NCBI GenBank assembly: GCA_013822695.1
Contig: PNKW01000007.1
Location: 1 to 64,000, forward strand
From: Erythrobacter sp.
GTDB lineage: Bacteria > Pseudomonadota > Alphaproteobacteria > Sphingomonadales > Sphingomonadaceae
Direction of reading: 5' to 3'
Length of the DNA stretch: 64,000 nt
Shown: one piece after another, positions 1 through 7,153 of the stretch
Numbering within the stretch: the stretch's first letter is position 1
Layout: the number at the start of each line of letters is the position of its first letter
Position numbers and translations under genes: made by a program
Notes under the pieces: model-generated
What the model was told of the DNA's origin: nothing
The model's database searches: none
What the model saw: the letters and a program-made list of their open reading frames with translations, nothing else

Positions 1-293
1 TCGAACAGGATCGTCACCGAGGAGAGGCCCAGCACCGATTTCGAGCGCAGAGTTGCCAGATCGGGCACGCCATTGACCGCAGTCTCGATCGGCACCGTGA
101 TCAGGCTCTCGACTTCCTCGGTCGACAGGCCCGGTGCTTCGGTCTGGATCTCGACAATGGGCGGAGCGAACTCGGGGAAGACATCAAGCGGCACATCGGC
201 AGACGCGCGCAGGCCAAGCACCACCAAGAGCGCCGCCATTGCGATCACCAGCACGCGCTGCTTGAGCGCCGAGCGAACCAGCCAGGCCAGCAT
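1..293 (-). CDS. Heavy-metal-type RND efflux permease, N-terminal part only
   Basis: Only the first ~97 codons lie in the window; the gene continues past the left edge. Translation starts [20 protein letters not shown], giving one N-terminal membrane helix. It is followed by the periplasmic pore-domain start with the motif [13 protein letters not shown] and the [13 protein letters not shown] stretch typical of CzcA/CusA (HME-RND) pumps. These proton-driven inner-membrane pumps export metal cations through an adaptor and an outer-membrane channel. The ATG shares its A with the stop of the upstream adaptor gene (TGATG), so the two are translationally coupled. The family is clear; the substrate cannot be told from this fragment. 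Confidence 0.85.
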   Translation of the reverse strand, partial: MLAWLVRSALKQRVLVIAMAALLVVLGLRASADVPLDVFPEFAPPIVEIQTEAPGLSTEEVESLITVPIETAVNGVPDLATLRSKSVLGLSSVTILF

Positions 294-1282
294 CAGTGTG
301 CGACCCCGAACTCGGTGCCGAACAGTTCGGCAGCACCCGCTGTGACCACCAGCGTTCCGGGACGAAGGCCCCGCGACAGAATCGCGCGGCCACCTTCGGT
401 TGCAGCAACCTCGATCCGCTGGCGGACATAGGTGTCGGCCTCTGTCTTGGCATAGACCCATTCGCCGCCATAGATGTCACGCAGGATCGCGGAGGTCGGC
501 ACGGACAGCCCTTCGCTTCGCCCACCAGCGAGCGGGAGCGCGACGCTGACCCGCTGACCGACACGGTAGGCCCGATCACGATTGTCGAGCGCGAAATAGA
601 GATCGACGGTGCCAGCGACTGCGTTCGCCGATGGCGGCGCATCGACGGGCCGCGCCGATCGTTTCGCGCCGTCCTGTCCAAGCGGCGAGACCAGCGCCGA
701 CTGACCTTGTTGCACCCCGGCAAGATCGCTCCCGAACACCGGCACCCGCACCCAGACGTAGCGCTGATTGCTAAGGCTTGCGACCGATGGCCCGAGCAGG
801 CGGCGCTGGGCTGCCGCCGCATCGGCAGCAGCCTTTGCCGCACCGAGCGCTGCCGTCGCCTCGTCACGTGCGCGAATGCTGCCCGCTTCCTCGTCAACCA
901 GAGCCGAGGCACGATCATAGGCGATGCGCGCCAAGGCCAGCTGGGCGCGTGCCCGCGCCAGTTCCCCATCGGCTGCGACCTGCTGCAAGCCAAGCTGTTG
1001 CAGATTGCTGGCAGAGTTGATCGGCGCGCCGCCAGCCCCCGCCGGTATCACGATCTCACCGCTCGTCATGCGCATGGCCGATGCGGTGCCCGTCCCGATC
1101 CGCTCGGTGACAATCCCGAGCCGCTTCTGCGCTTCCGGCGTGAGCTTCAGGCGGACGAGCTCGGTCTCGTGGGCGATTGCCTCGCTGTGGACCGGCGGCT
1201 TTGTCGGCGCAGTGGGCTCGCTTCCGCACGCGGTCAGCAGGATGGCAGGGGCGAAAGCGACAAGGGCGAAGCGGTTTGGCAT
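293..1282 (-). CDS. Efflux RND periplasmic adaptor subunit (membrane fusion lipoprotein)
   Basis: A 329-aa HlyD/CusB-type adaptor linking the RND permease to an outer-membrane channel. I chose the start [16 protein letters not shown] because it gives a lipoprotein signal peptide ending in the lipobox LTAC, so the mature protein is probably lipid-anchored in the inner membrane. An upstream in-frame extension exists but breaks the signal peptide. The middle part is an Ala/Arg-rich helical hairpin (residues ~95-160). A beta-barrel and membrane-proximal domain follow, with [17 protein letters not shown] and [17 protein letters not shown]. The stop overlaps the permease start by one base. As in other metal-efflux operons the adaptor precedes the pump. 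No outer-membrane component is seen upstream. Confidence 0.85.
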   Translation of the reverse strand: MPNRFALVAFAPAILLTACGSEPTAPTKPPVHSEAIAHETELVRLKLTPEAQKRLGIVTERIGTGTASAMRMTSGEIVIPAGAGGAPINSASNLQQLGLQQVAADGELARARAQLALARIAYDRASALVDEEAGSIRARDEATAALGAAKAAADAAAAQRRLLGPSVASLSNQRYVWVRVPVFGSDLAGVQQGQSALVSPLGQDGAKRSARPVDAPPSANAVAGTVDLYFALDNRDRAYRVGQRVSVALPLAGGRSEGLSVPTSAILRDIYGGEWVYAKTEADTYVRQRIEVAATEGGRAILSRGLRPGTLVVTAGAAELFGTEFGVAH

Positions 1283-1662
1283 TCCTGCCGCATAGAGCGC
1301 CTGCATTGGGGCAATGTTGGCAAAGCTATACAATTTCCCAATGTGGCAGCGCGAGCCGCTGCCATCATCGAGCTGGCACACTTAGGGCGGCTATGGGGCG
1401 ATAGATCACGGACAGGGAATGTTCGCGAGCCGGGTATAGCCGACGCAACCGTTGATCGATCGCCGAAGCGGCTGGCTCGCGACTGAATGAGCAATGCAAG
1501 CGGGCCAATCACGTCTCCCGTTCACGTTCGCCGATCAGCACCCTGTCCTCTCCCTATTCGGCCCTTGCAGCGGGATTCGTCCTATGTCACATGCCTGTGC
1601 ACACGCCGGTCTCGGCGTGCTGCAACCCGCGGTTTTCCGGGCTTTGCGGGTGGTCGGAAATG

Positions 1663-1689
1663 TGGACTCGCATCCTGTCTCCCCGACCA
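1663..1689 (+). other. tRNA 3'-end-like attachment site (att) remnant
   Basis: Positions 1672-1689 read ATCCTGTCTCCCCGACCA. This matches a tRNA 3' end: T-stem strand, acceptor strand CTCCCCG, discriminator A and CCA. The acceptor strand would suit a Pro-type tRNA starting CGGGGAG. The preceding bases resemble a T-loop with mismatches, and no 5' half or anticodon arm is present, so this is not a tRNA gene. Such fragments are left where a tyrosine integrase inserted an element at a tRNA gene. The surrounding 1283-1915 holds no convincing gene. Naming the tRNA is inference. Confidence 0.5.
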
Positions 1690-1733
1690 CTTTTCTTTAT
1701 CTTTTTCAGATATCTGATTCTGTGCGCGTGGAC

Positions 1734-1759
1734 TTTCTGGGGCACCTTTCTGGGGCACC
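1734..1759 (+). repeat. Perfect tandem duplication of a 13-bp unit
   Basis: TTTCTGGGGCACC occurs twice head to tail (1734-1746 and 1747-1759), 45 bp beyond the tRNA-end-like fragment. Short direct repeats at this distance from an att core resemble arm-type integrase binding sites. No integrase gene is present here, so this may be what remains of one element end. Confidence 0.55.
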
Positions 1760-1915
1760 TCGGGGAGGCACCGCCAGCCAAGTCGGCGATCTGAGACCGC
1801 ATCATGGCCCTGGCATTCTAAGGCTGCGCCTTCTACGCCTTGCGCCGAGCTTTCGCGCGTGCGGCCAGCCGCTCCTTCCGGTTGCCAGAAGAGAATCGAT
1901 CATTGTCCCGCTCGG

Positions 1916-2081
1916 CTAGAGCATTTTCCGACCAATCTGGGCCGCCCTGACGGAGCCGATTTGGGTTCAGGGTGAGGCGCGAGGAGAGAGCGATGCGGCG
2001 CATCGTGAGCGACGAGCAACGTGGCCCTGAACCCAAATCGGCTCCATGCCAATGCTTCCACCTCGACAGGACAGGCTCTAG
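1916..2081. repeat. 166-bp palindromic repeat (MITE/REP-like) abutting the VIT gene
   Basis: A perfect 21-bp inverted repeat has its arms at 1952-1972 and 2025-2045. The 52-bp loop contains a further small hairpin (around 1991-2005). The outer ends carry a 7-bp inverted repeat, CTAGAGC at 1916-1922 and GCTCTAG at 2075-2081. The terminal CTAG supplies the TAG stop codon of the transporter gene that ends at 2078. There is no coding capacity. The structure fits a non-autonomous mobile palindrome of the kind scattered between alphaproteobacterial genes; copy number elsewhere is unknown. Confidence 0.6.
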
Positions 2082-2785
2082 ACGCTGACCCCGAACAGCC
2101 GACCCACGGCGGCGGTGATCGCCATCGCGAAGACGCCCCAGCCGACGACGCGCAAGGTCGCAGGCACCAGCGGCGCAGCCCCCGCCCTGGCCCCCAGCGC
2201 GCCGAGCACGGCCAGCGCCAATACCGACACCGCGACCACCGTTACCATGATCGCGCCTTGCGGGGCGAGCCACGCCGCCAGCAGCGGCACGGCGGCAGCC
2301 GCGCTGAAGGTTAGCCCCGAGGCCATCGCCGCCTGAAGCGGCCGGGCGGCGAGGTGTTCGGACAGGCCCAGCTCATCGCGCACATGCGCCGCGAGCGGAT
2401 CGAGTGCGGTTAGCTCGCGCGCTACAGCCGCGGCAGTCGCCTCGCTGAGGCCGCGCGCGCGATAGATCGCCGCCAGCTCCACCTCTTCATCTGCGGGGGT
2501 GGCGGCGAGCGCCTCCTGCTCGCGGGCGATATCGGCCTGCTCGGAATCGGCCTGGCTGGAGACCGAGATATACTCGCCGGCCGCCATCGACATCGCGCCC
2601 GCGATCAGCGCCGCGACCCCGGCGACCAGCACGGGGCCCGTGTCAGGCGTCGCCGCCGCCACGCCGATGATCAGCGAGGCGACCGAGATGATCCCGTCAT
2701 TCGCTCCCAGCACCGCGGCGCGCAGCCAGCCGCTACGATGAACATAATGCGGATCGTCGGGATGGGCGCTGTTTGCTGTAGCCAT
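2078..2785 (-). CDS. VIT1/CCC1 family Fe2+/Mn2+ transporter
   Basis: A 235-aa membrane protein of the VIT1/CCC1 family, which moves Fe2+ or Mn2+ out of the cytoplasm. The start is MATANSAHPDDPHY, followed by the family signature GANDGIISVASLIIGVAAA (first helix, residues ~22-42). A second helix with AMSMAAGEYISVSSQADSE follows. The cytoplasmic helical metal-binding segment is rich in Glu (REQEALAATPADEEVELA), and the C-terminal third carries three hydrophobic helices. Length and layout match bacterial VIT proteins. The gene stands alone, 41 bp from the SDR gene upstream, and its stop codon lies within the end of a palindromic repeat. The metal preferred is not deducible. Confidence 0.88.
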   Translation of the reverse strand: MATANSAHPDDPHYVHRSGWLRAAVLGANDGIISVASLIIGVAAATPDTGPVLVAGVAALIAGAMSMAAGEYISVSSQADSEQADIAREQEALAATPADEEVELAAIYRARGLSEATAAAVARELTALDPLAAHVRDELGLSEHLAARPLQAAMASGLTFSAAAAVPLLAAWLAPQGAIMVTVVAVSVLALAVLGALGARAGAAPLVPATLRVVGWGVFAMAITAAVGRLFGVSV

Positions 2786-2826
2786 ACGACCTTGTCCGCC
2801 TTCGCAGAGGCGATGGCAAGGCTTGG

Positions 2827-3648
2827 CTAGGTCGCCGACCAGCCCGCGTCGATCATCAGCGCCGATCCCGTCACCACCCGCGCGGCCTCGCTCACCAGAT
2901 ACATCACCGTCGCTGCGGACTGCTCGGAGGTGATCTTTTCCTTGATGAGGTGCGGAGTGAGCTGGAGCTCGTACGCCTCCTCGACCCCGAGCCCGCGCGC
3001 GGCGGCGAGATCGTCGGTCGCAGCGGCGACCATCGGCGTATCGACCAGCCCGGGGCACAGCGCGTTCACCGTGATCTTGTGTTCGGCCAGCTCCCCCGCC
3101 ATCGCGCGGGTCAGCCCCATCATGCCATGCTTGGAGGCGCAGTAATGGGCATAGCCCGGCGTCCCCACGTGCCCCGCGACCGAGGCGATGTTGACGATCC
3201 GCCCTCCCTCACCTTGCGCGATCATGTGCGGCACACTCGCGCGGACCACGCGCCACGCGCCGGTCAGGTTGACGTCGATCATGGTGGTCCACATCGCCTC
3301 GTCAAGCTCGTGTGCGGGGCGGCCACCGGTGAGGATGCCGGCATTGTTGACGATAATGTCGATCCGCCCGAAGGCCTCCAGCGTTGCTGCGACAAACGCC
3401 TCGACCTGCGCCATGTCGCGCACGTTGCAGGCCATCGCGAGCGCAGCCACGCCGTGTGCCTCGATCGCCTTGGCAACATCGCCCAACGCGCCGCCGAGCG
3501 CGTAGCCGACCGTCTCCATCGCCGCCGCACCGACATCGCAGATCGCCACATCCGCGCCCGCTTCGGCCAGCGCCAGCGCGATCGCGCGGCCCTGCCCGCG
3601 CGCCGCGCCGGTGACCAGCGCAGCCTTGCCTGCGAGTGATCCCGCCAT
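2827..3648 (-). CDS. SDR family NAD(P)-dependent oxidoreductase
   Basis: A 273-aa classical short-chain dehydrogenase. The Rossmann motif TGAARGQG is at residues 13-20, NNAG at 101-104, catalytic Ser156 in NIAS, and Tyr169/Lys173 in the YCASK motif. Asp38 at the end of the second strand (ICDVG) favours NAD(H) over NADP(H). The start ATG at 3648 is preceded by AGGGACAGGAC. An insertion of ~15 residues after Asp38 and another before the C-terminus (ARGLGVEEAYELQ) resemble the carveol dehydrogenase / mycofactocin-coupled branch. No mycofactocin genes are nearby, so the substrate remains open. It is probably a single transcription unit. Confidence 0.88.
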   Translation of the reverse strand: MAGSLAGKAALVTGAARGQGRAIALALAEAGADVAICDVGAAAMETVGYALGGALGDVAKAIEAHGVAALAMACNVRDMAQVEAFVAATLEAFGRIDIIVNNAGILTGGRPAHELDEAMWTTMIDVNLTGAWRVVRASVPHMIAQGEGGRIVNIASVAGHVGTPGYAHYCASKHGMMGLTRAMAGELAEHKITVNALCPGLVDTPMVAAATDDLAAARGLGVEEAYELQLTPHLIKEKITSEQSAATVMYLVSEAARVVTGSALMIDAGWSAT

Positions 3649-3733
3649 GTCCTGTCCCTCTCCCTGATCCGGGGGAGAGACTATCCCACCTGCGCAAAAC
3701 CCCAAGCGGCTGAAGTGATAGGCGCGCGCCCGC

Positions 3734-4768
3734 TTAGACGGCGGCGTTGGTCGCTTCGAGAATCCAATCGGGGATCGCCTCTTGCCTGAGGTCGGCAAGA
3801 TCGAGCCCCTGCGCGCGCACTGCATCGTAGCGGTCGCGCGGGGCGTAGTCGGCGGGGCGCTGGACGAAGATCTTGCCCTTGGTCTCGGCAAGGATCGCAA
3901 GGCCGCGCACCCCGTCGTTCCCGTTCCCGGTAAGCAGCCCGCCGAGCGCGGACAGACCGCTCCTCGCAAGGCTGCCGAACAGGAGGTCGGCCGAGGGGCG
4001 ACAGCCATTGACCGGGTCGCGCTCGACCAGCCGCAGGCGCGGCGGCTCGCCCGCCTCGACCACGACGTGGCGCGTGGGATCATGCGCCAGCCACACCTTG
4101 CCCGGTTCGAGGCTGACGCCGTCCATCGCATCGCCCAGCTGGCACGGCAGCGAATGGCGCATCGCGCGCACCGCGTTCTCGACGGCGGCGGGATCGGCAT
4201 CGAACAGCACGATGGTCGGCGGACAGGCGGCGTCATAGGCAGCGAGCACCTGGCGCGCGCTTTCGATCCCCGCCGTCCCGCAGGCGAGCGCGACGATGCT
4301 GCCGTCCGAGCGATACTTCGCCCCGCCGCCCACACTGCCTTCGACATCCTCGCCGCCGGGCTTCAATTCGCCCGCCGCCGCCTTCAGCACGATGTCGCCA
4401 AGCTGGCGCACGGTTGCATCGAATTCCTCGCGCGAGGTGTGCAGGGGCTTGGGGAAGCAGTGCACCGCGCCCAGTTCCAGCGCGCGGCGCGCGGTGCCGG
4501 TGCCGGCCTGAGTGATCGAGGACAGCATGATCACCGGCATCGGCCGGGTCTCCATCACTTCCTCAAGGAATTCCATCCCGCTCTTGCCCGGCATCTCGAC
4601 ATCGAGCGTCAGCACGTCGGGCCTGAGCTTTTCGAGCTGGTCGCGGGCGTCATCGGCGTTCTTGGCGGTGCCGCACACGGTCACGCCCTTGGCGTTGTCG
4701 AGAATGTCGCAGAACAGCGCGCGCATCGCGGCGGAATCGTCGACTACCAGTACCCGTACATTGGCCAT
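3734..4768 (-). CDS. CheB-like response regulator with degenerate methylesterase domain
   Basis: A 344-aa protein with CheB architecture. The receiver domain (residues 1-120) has the phospho-acceptor Asp56 in TLDVEMPG and the conserved FPKP lysine. A linker and a CheB-type effector domain (155-340) follow. Alignment to the intact CheB encoded at 10163-11230 puts Gly164 in the place of the nucleophilic Ser (ACGTAG against GASTGG). Asp190 stands in the place of the catalytic His (LFDA against VQHI). Only the third triad residue, Asp285 in TGNGNDG, remains. The fold is therefore kept but methylesterase activity is unlikely. It is transcribed divergently from the chemotaxis operon across a 185-bp gap. 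It may act as a phosphorylation-dependent competitor or adaptor; that is inference. Confidence 0.85.
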   Translation of the reverse strand: MANVRVLVVDDSAAMRALFCDILDNAKGVTVCGTAKNADDARDQLEKLRPDVLTLDVEMPGKSGMEFLEEVMETRPMPVIMLSSITQAGTGTARRALELGAVHCFPKPLHTSREEFDATVRQLGDIVLKAAAGELKPGGEDVEGSVGGGAKYRSDGSIVALACGTAGIESARQVLAAYDAACPPTIVLFDADPAAVENAVRAMRHSLPCQLGDAMDGVSLEPGKVWLAHDPTRHVVVEAGEPPRLRLVERDPVNGCRPSADLLFGSLARSGLSALGGLLTGNGNDGVRGLAILAETKGKIFVQRPADYAPRDRYDAVRAQGLDLADLRQEAIPDWILEATNAAV

Positions 4769-4953
4769 GTTCGTTCAGCCTCTTGATTGAGGCCCCCCGG
4801 ATAGGCGGAGAGCGCCGAACAAATTCGCGCGCGCTGCCTAGGGGGAAGCGCATAGGGTCTTGGCAGTGCTGGCTTATGGAGCGCCGGAATAGGTGAGACC
4901 TTGTGACACGCCCGCGCCGACCAAATCGCCGGGCCATGACAGGGTGAACTGCA

Positions 4954-6849
4954 ATGACGATCGAGAAGCTTTCGCGAATCGCCGGCATAACGCTGTGCTC
5001 CATGGTGGCAGCGATCCTGCTGCTGACCGGCATCGGAATGAACCACGTGCGCAATGGCGGCGCGCTCGACAACGGCGAGCAAATGCTATCGGACTTCCGC
5101 GCGGATATCCTGCCGCCGCCGATGTTCCTCGTCGAAAGCTTCGCCAACGCCAGCATCATGGCGATTCATCGCGACGCCTATGCCGTCAACGAAAAGCGGC
5201 TGGCGGAACTGGAGAAAGCCTATTGGGATGCCGAACGTCGCTGGGCGCAGAGCGCGATGTCGGATGATCTGAAGGCCGGTCTGGCGCAGAATGCGCAGCA
5301 GACTGGCAAGGCCTTCTGGGACGAGGTCAACCAGTCGCTGAAGCCCGCCGCACGGCGCTGGGATCAGCCGGCCATGGCGGCCTCGCACCGCCGGCTGCTC
5401 GAAATCTACCGCGACCACCGCGCCGGGATCAACGACCTCGTGGCCCGCAGCGAGGCGGAGACGGCTGCGGCGACCGAAGAGAATGCGGTCGTCCAGATGC
5501 TGATCCTCGGCGGCGCATGCCTTGCGGTGCTGGTCGTGCTGGTGGGCATTGGAGCGGCCTATCTCGCCTTCCGCCGCAAGGTGCTCTGGCCGATCTATAT
5601 CACCATCGAGACCATGCGCGACATGGCAGCGGGTGATGTCGATGCCGGGATCACCACCGAGCACCGCGTCGACGAGATCGGCACGATGACCCGCGCGATC
5701 GAGACGTTCCGCGCGGCAATGAAGTCCGATCGGGCCCGTTCGGCCGAGCAGGCCGAGGTGGTCGAAACCCTCTCGGGCGCGCTCGACAACCTGGCGGCAG
5801 GAGACCTCACGCACCGCATAACGACGATGCCCGCGGGCGAGCACGAGCGGCTGCAGGAGGCCTTCAACACATCAGTCGCCCGGCTCGAGGCGATGATCGC
5901 CCAGGTGCGCGCCACCGTGGGCGGGGTCACGACCGGCTCGGACGAGATCCGCGCCGCGTCCGAAGACCTCGCGCTGCGCAACGAGCAACAGGCCGCCAGC
6001 CTCGAGGAGACCGCCGCCTCGGTCGGCACCACGGTCAGCCTCACCCGCCAGTCGGCCGAAAACGCCGGCGCCGCCAAGCACGCCATCGCCCAGACCCATC
6101 AGCGCGCAACCGAAGGCGGCGCGGTGGTCGGCAAGGCGGTCGCGGCGATGGGCGCGATCGAGCAGTCGGCCAAGGAGATCACCCAGATCATCGACGTGAT
6201 CGACGGGATCGCCTTCCAGACCAACCTCCTGGCATTGAACGCAGGCGTCGAAGCCGCGCGTGCCGGCGAGGCCGGGAAGGGCTTCGCGGTTGTCGCCAAC
6301 GAGGTGCGCGCGCTCGCCCAGCGTTCGGCCGAGGCCGCACGGGACATCAAGGCGCTGATCGACAAGTCGACCGCCCACGTCGGCGACGGGGTGAGCCTCG
6401 TCGGCGAGACCGGCACGCTGCTTGCCGAGATCGTAGCGCAGGTGGGTTCGGTGACGCGCCAGGTCGAGGAGATTGCCGAGACCACCGCCGCACAGGCGAG
6501 CAATCTCGAGCAGGTGAACGTGGCCGTGGGCACGATCGACCGGATGACCCAGCAGAACGCGGCGATGGTCGAACAGTCGACCGCGGCCACGCGCAGCCTG
6601 TCCTCCGAGGCGCAGCGTCTCGGCGAGCTGGTGGCGCAGTTCCGGGTGAGCAGCGCAGGCCACGCCGCCTACGCCGCCGCGCCCCCCGCCTACGCCCCGC
6701 CGCCGCCTGCTCCGCTTGCCGCAGCGCGCAAACCCGCGCCTGCCCCGCGCAAAGCCGCACTTCCTCCGCCGCCGCCCGTGACCGGAAACCTCGCCCGCAA
6801 GCCCGCGCCCGCGTCCGCTCCGGCCGAGGACGACTGGAGCGAGTTCTGA
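4954..6849 (+). CDS. Methyl-accepting chemotaxis protein (periplasmic-sensing type)
   Basis: A 631-aa transducer that opens the chemotaxis operon. It has an N-terminal helix (residues ~7-28), a ~150-aa periplasmic helical region, a second helix (~178-207), and a HAMP domain ([18 protein letters not shown] to ~250). A second HAMP-like segment follows ([14 protein letters not shown]), then the cytoplasmic MA signalling domain with the hairpin tip [20 protein letters not shown] and [21 protein letters not shown] Pro/Ala linker leads to the C-terminal DDWSEF. That end resembles the WEEF/NWETF tail that tethers CheR and CheB. The ligand is unknown. It lies divergent from the degenerate CheB gene and 46 bp before the STAS gene. 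Confidence 0.92.
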   Translation: MTIEKLSRIAGITLCSMVAAILLLTGIGMNHVRNGGALDNGEQMLSDFRADILPPPMFLVESFANASIMAIHRDAYAVNEKRLAELEKAYWDAERRWAQSAMSDDLKAGLAQNAQQTGKAFWDEVNQSLKPAARRWDQPAMAASHRRLLEIYRDHRAGINDLVARSEAETAAATEENAVVQMLILGGACLAVLVVLVGIGAAYLAFRRKVLWPIYITIETMRDMAAGDVDAGITTEHRVDEIGTMTRAIETFRAAMKSDRARSAEQAEVVETLSGALDNLAAGDLTHRITTMPAGEHERLQEAFNTSVARLEAMIAQVRATVGGVTTGSDEIRAASEDLALRNEQQAASLEETAASVGTTVSLTRQSAENAGAAKHAIAQTHQRATEGGAVVGKAVAAMGAIEQSAKEITQIIDVIDGIAFQTNLLALNAGVEAARAGEAGKGFAVVANEVRALAQRSAEAARDIKALIDKSTAHVGDGVSLVGETGTLLAEIVAQVGSVTRQVEEIAETTAAQASNLEQVNVAVGTIDRMTQQNAAMVEQSTAATRSLSSEAQRLGELVAQFRVSSAGHAAYAAAPPAYAPPPPAPLAAARKPAPAPRKAALPPPPPVTGNLARKPAPASAPAEDDWSEF

Positions 6850-6895
6850 GCGCTCCGCCACGCCGCCCCGACCTGCCCGCACAAGGTTCGCATCC

Positions 6896-7153
6896 ATGAT
6901 CAGCCTCCCCCCCATCTGCGACCGTAGCGCCGCGAGCGCGCTCTATCCGGAAATCGCGGAATCGCTCGGGCCCGCGCCGCTCGGCGTCGATGCGAGCCGC
7001 GTCGAGCGGATCGGGCAGGCGATGCTGCAACTGCTGGTCTCGGCGGCGCGCAGCGAAGGCGGGATCGCAATCCACCAGCCGAGCGCCGCCTTCACCGCCG
7101 CGCTCACGCTGACCCGGCTCGATCACGTGGTGATGGAGGGAATCGCGGCATGA
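6896..7153 (+). CDS. Small STAS-domain protein of the chemotaxis operon
   Basis: An 85-aa protein with the STAS pattern: an N-terminal strand, then LGVDASRVERIGQAMLQLL with the conserved Asp-Ala-Ser turn, and a helix-strand repeat ending FTAALTLTRLDHVV. Its last four bases overlap the cheA start (ATGA), so the two products are made together. In Sinorhizobium-type che operons a small protein encoded next to the mcp (CheS) binds CheA and speeds phosphate drainage from CheY. The same position between mcp and cheA suggests a similar role here. The domain call is moderately firm; the CheS-like role is inferred from position only. Confidence 0.65.
   Translation: MISLPPICDRSAASALYPEIAESLGPAPLGVDASRVERIGQAMLQLLVSAARSEGGIAIHQPSAAFTAALTLTRLDHVVMEGIAA

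Noticed and set aside
296..1486. Long plus-strand ORF of 396 codons opposite the efflux adaptor
   Set aside because: It is the antisense shadow of a clear lipoprotein adaptor; composition is Arg/His-rich and no family is recognisable.
1663..1689. A complete tRNA gene
   Set aside because: Only the 3' end is present; there is no D-arm or anticodon arm upstream and the T-loop has mismatches.
1833..1950. Minus-strand reading frame ending SSGNRKERLAARAKARRKA, resembling the C-terminus of a real protein
   Set aside because: The upstream part runs through the palindromic repeat and antisense to nothing conserved; no start or domain supports a gene. At most a relic.
4860..4890. Sigma-54 promoter (TTGGCAGTGCTGGCTTA) ahead of the che operon
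   Set aside because: The GG and GC elements are two bases closer than the required -24/-12 spacing.
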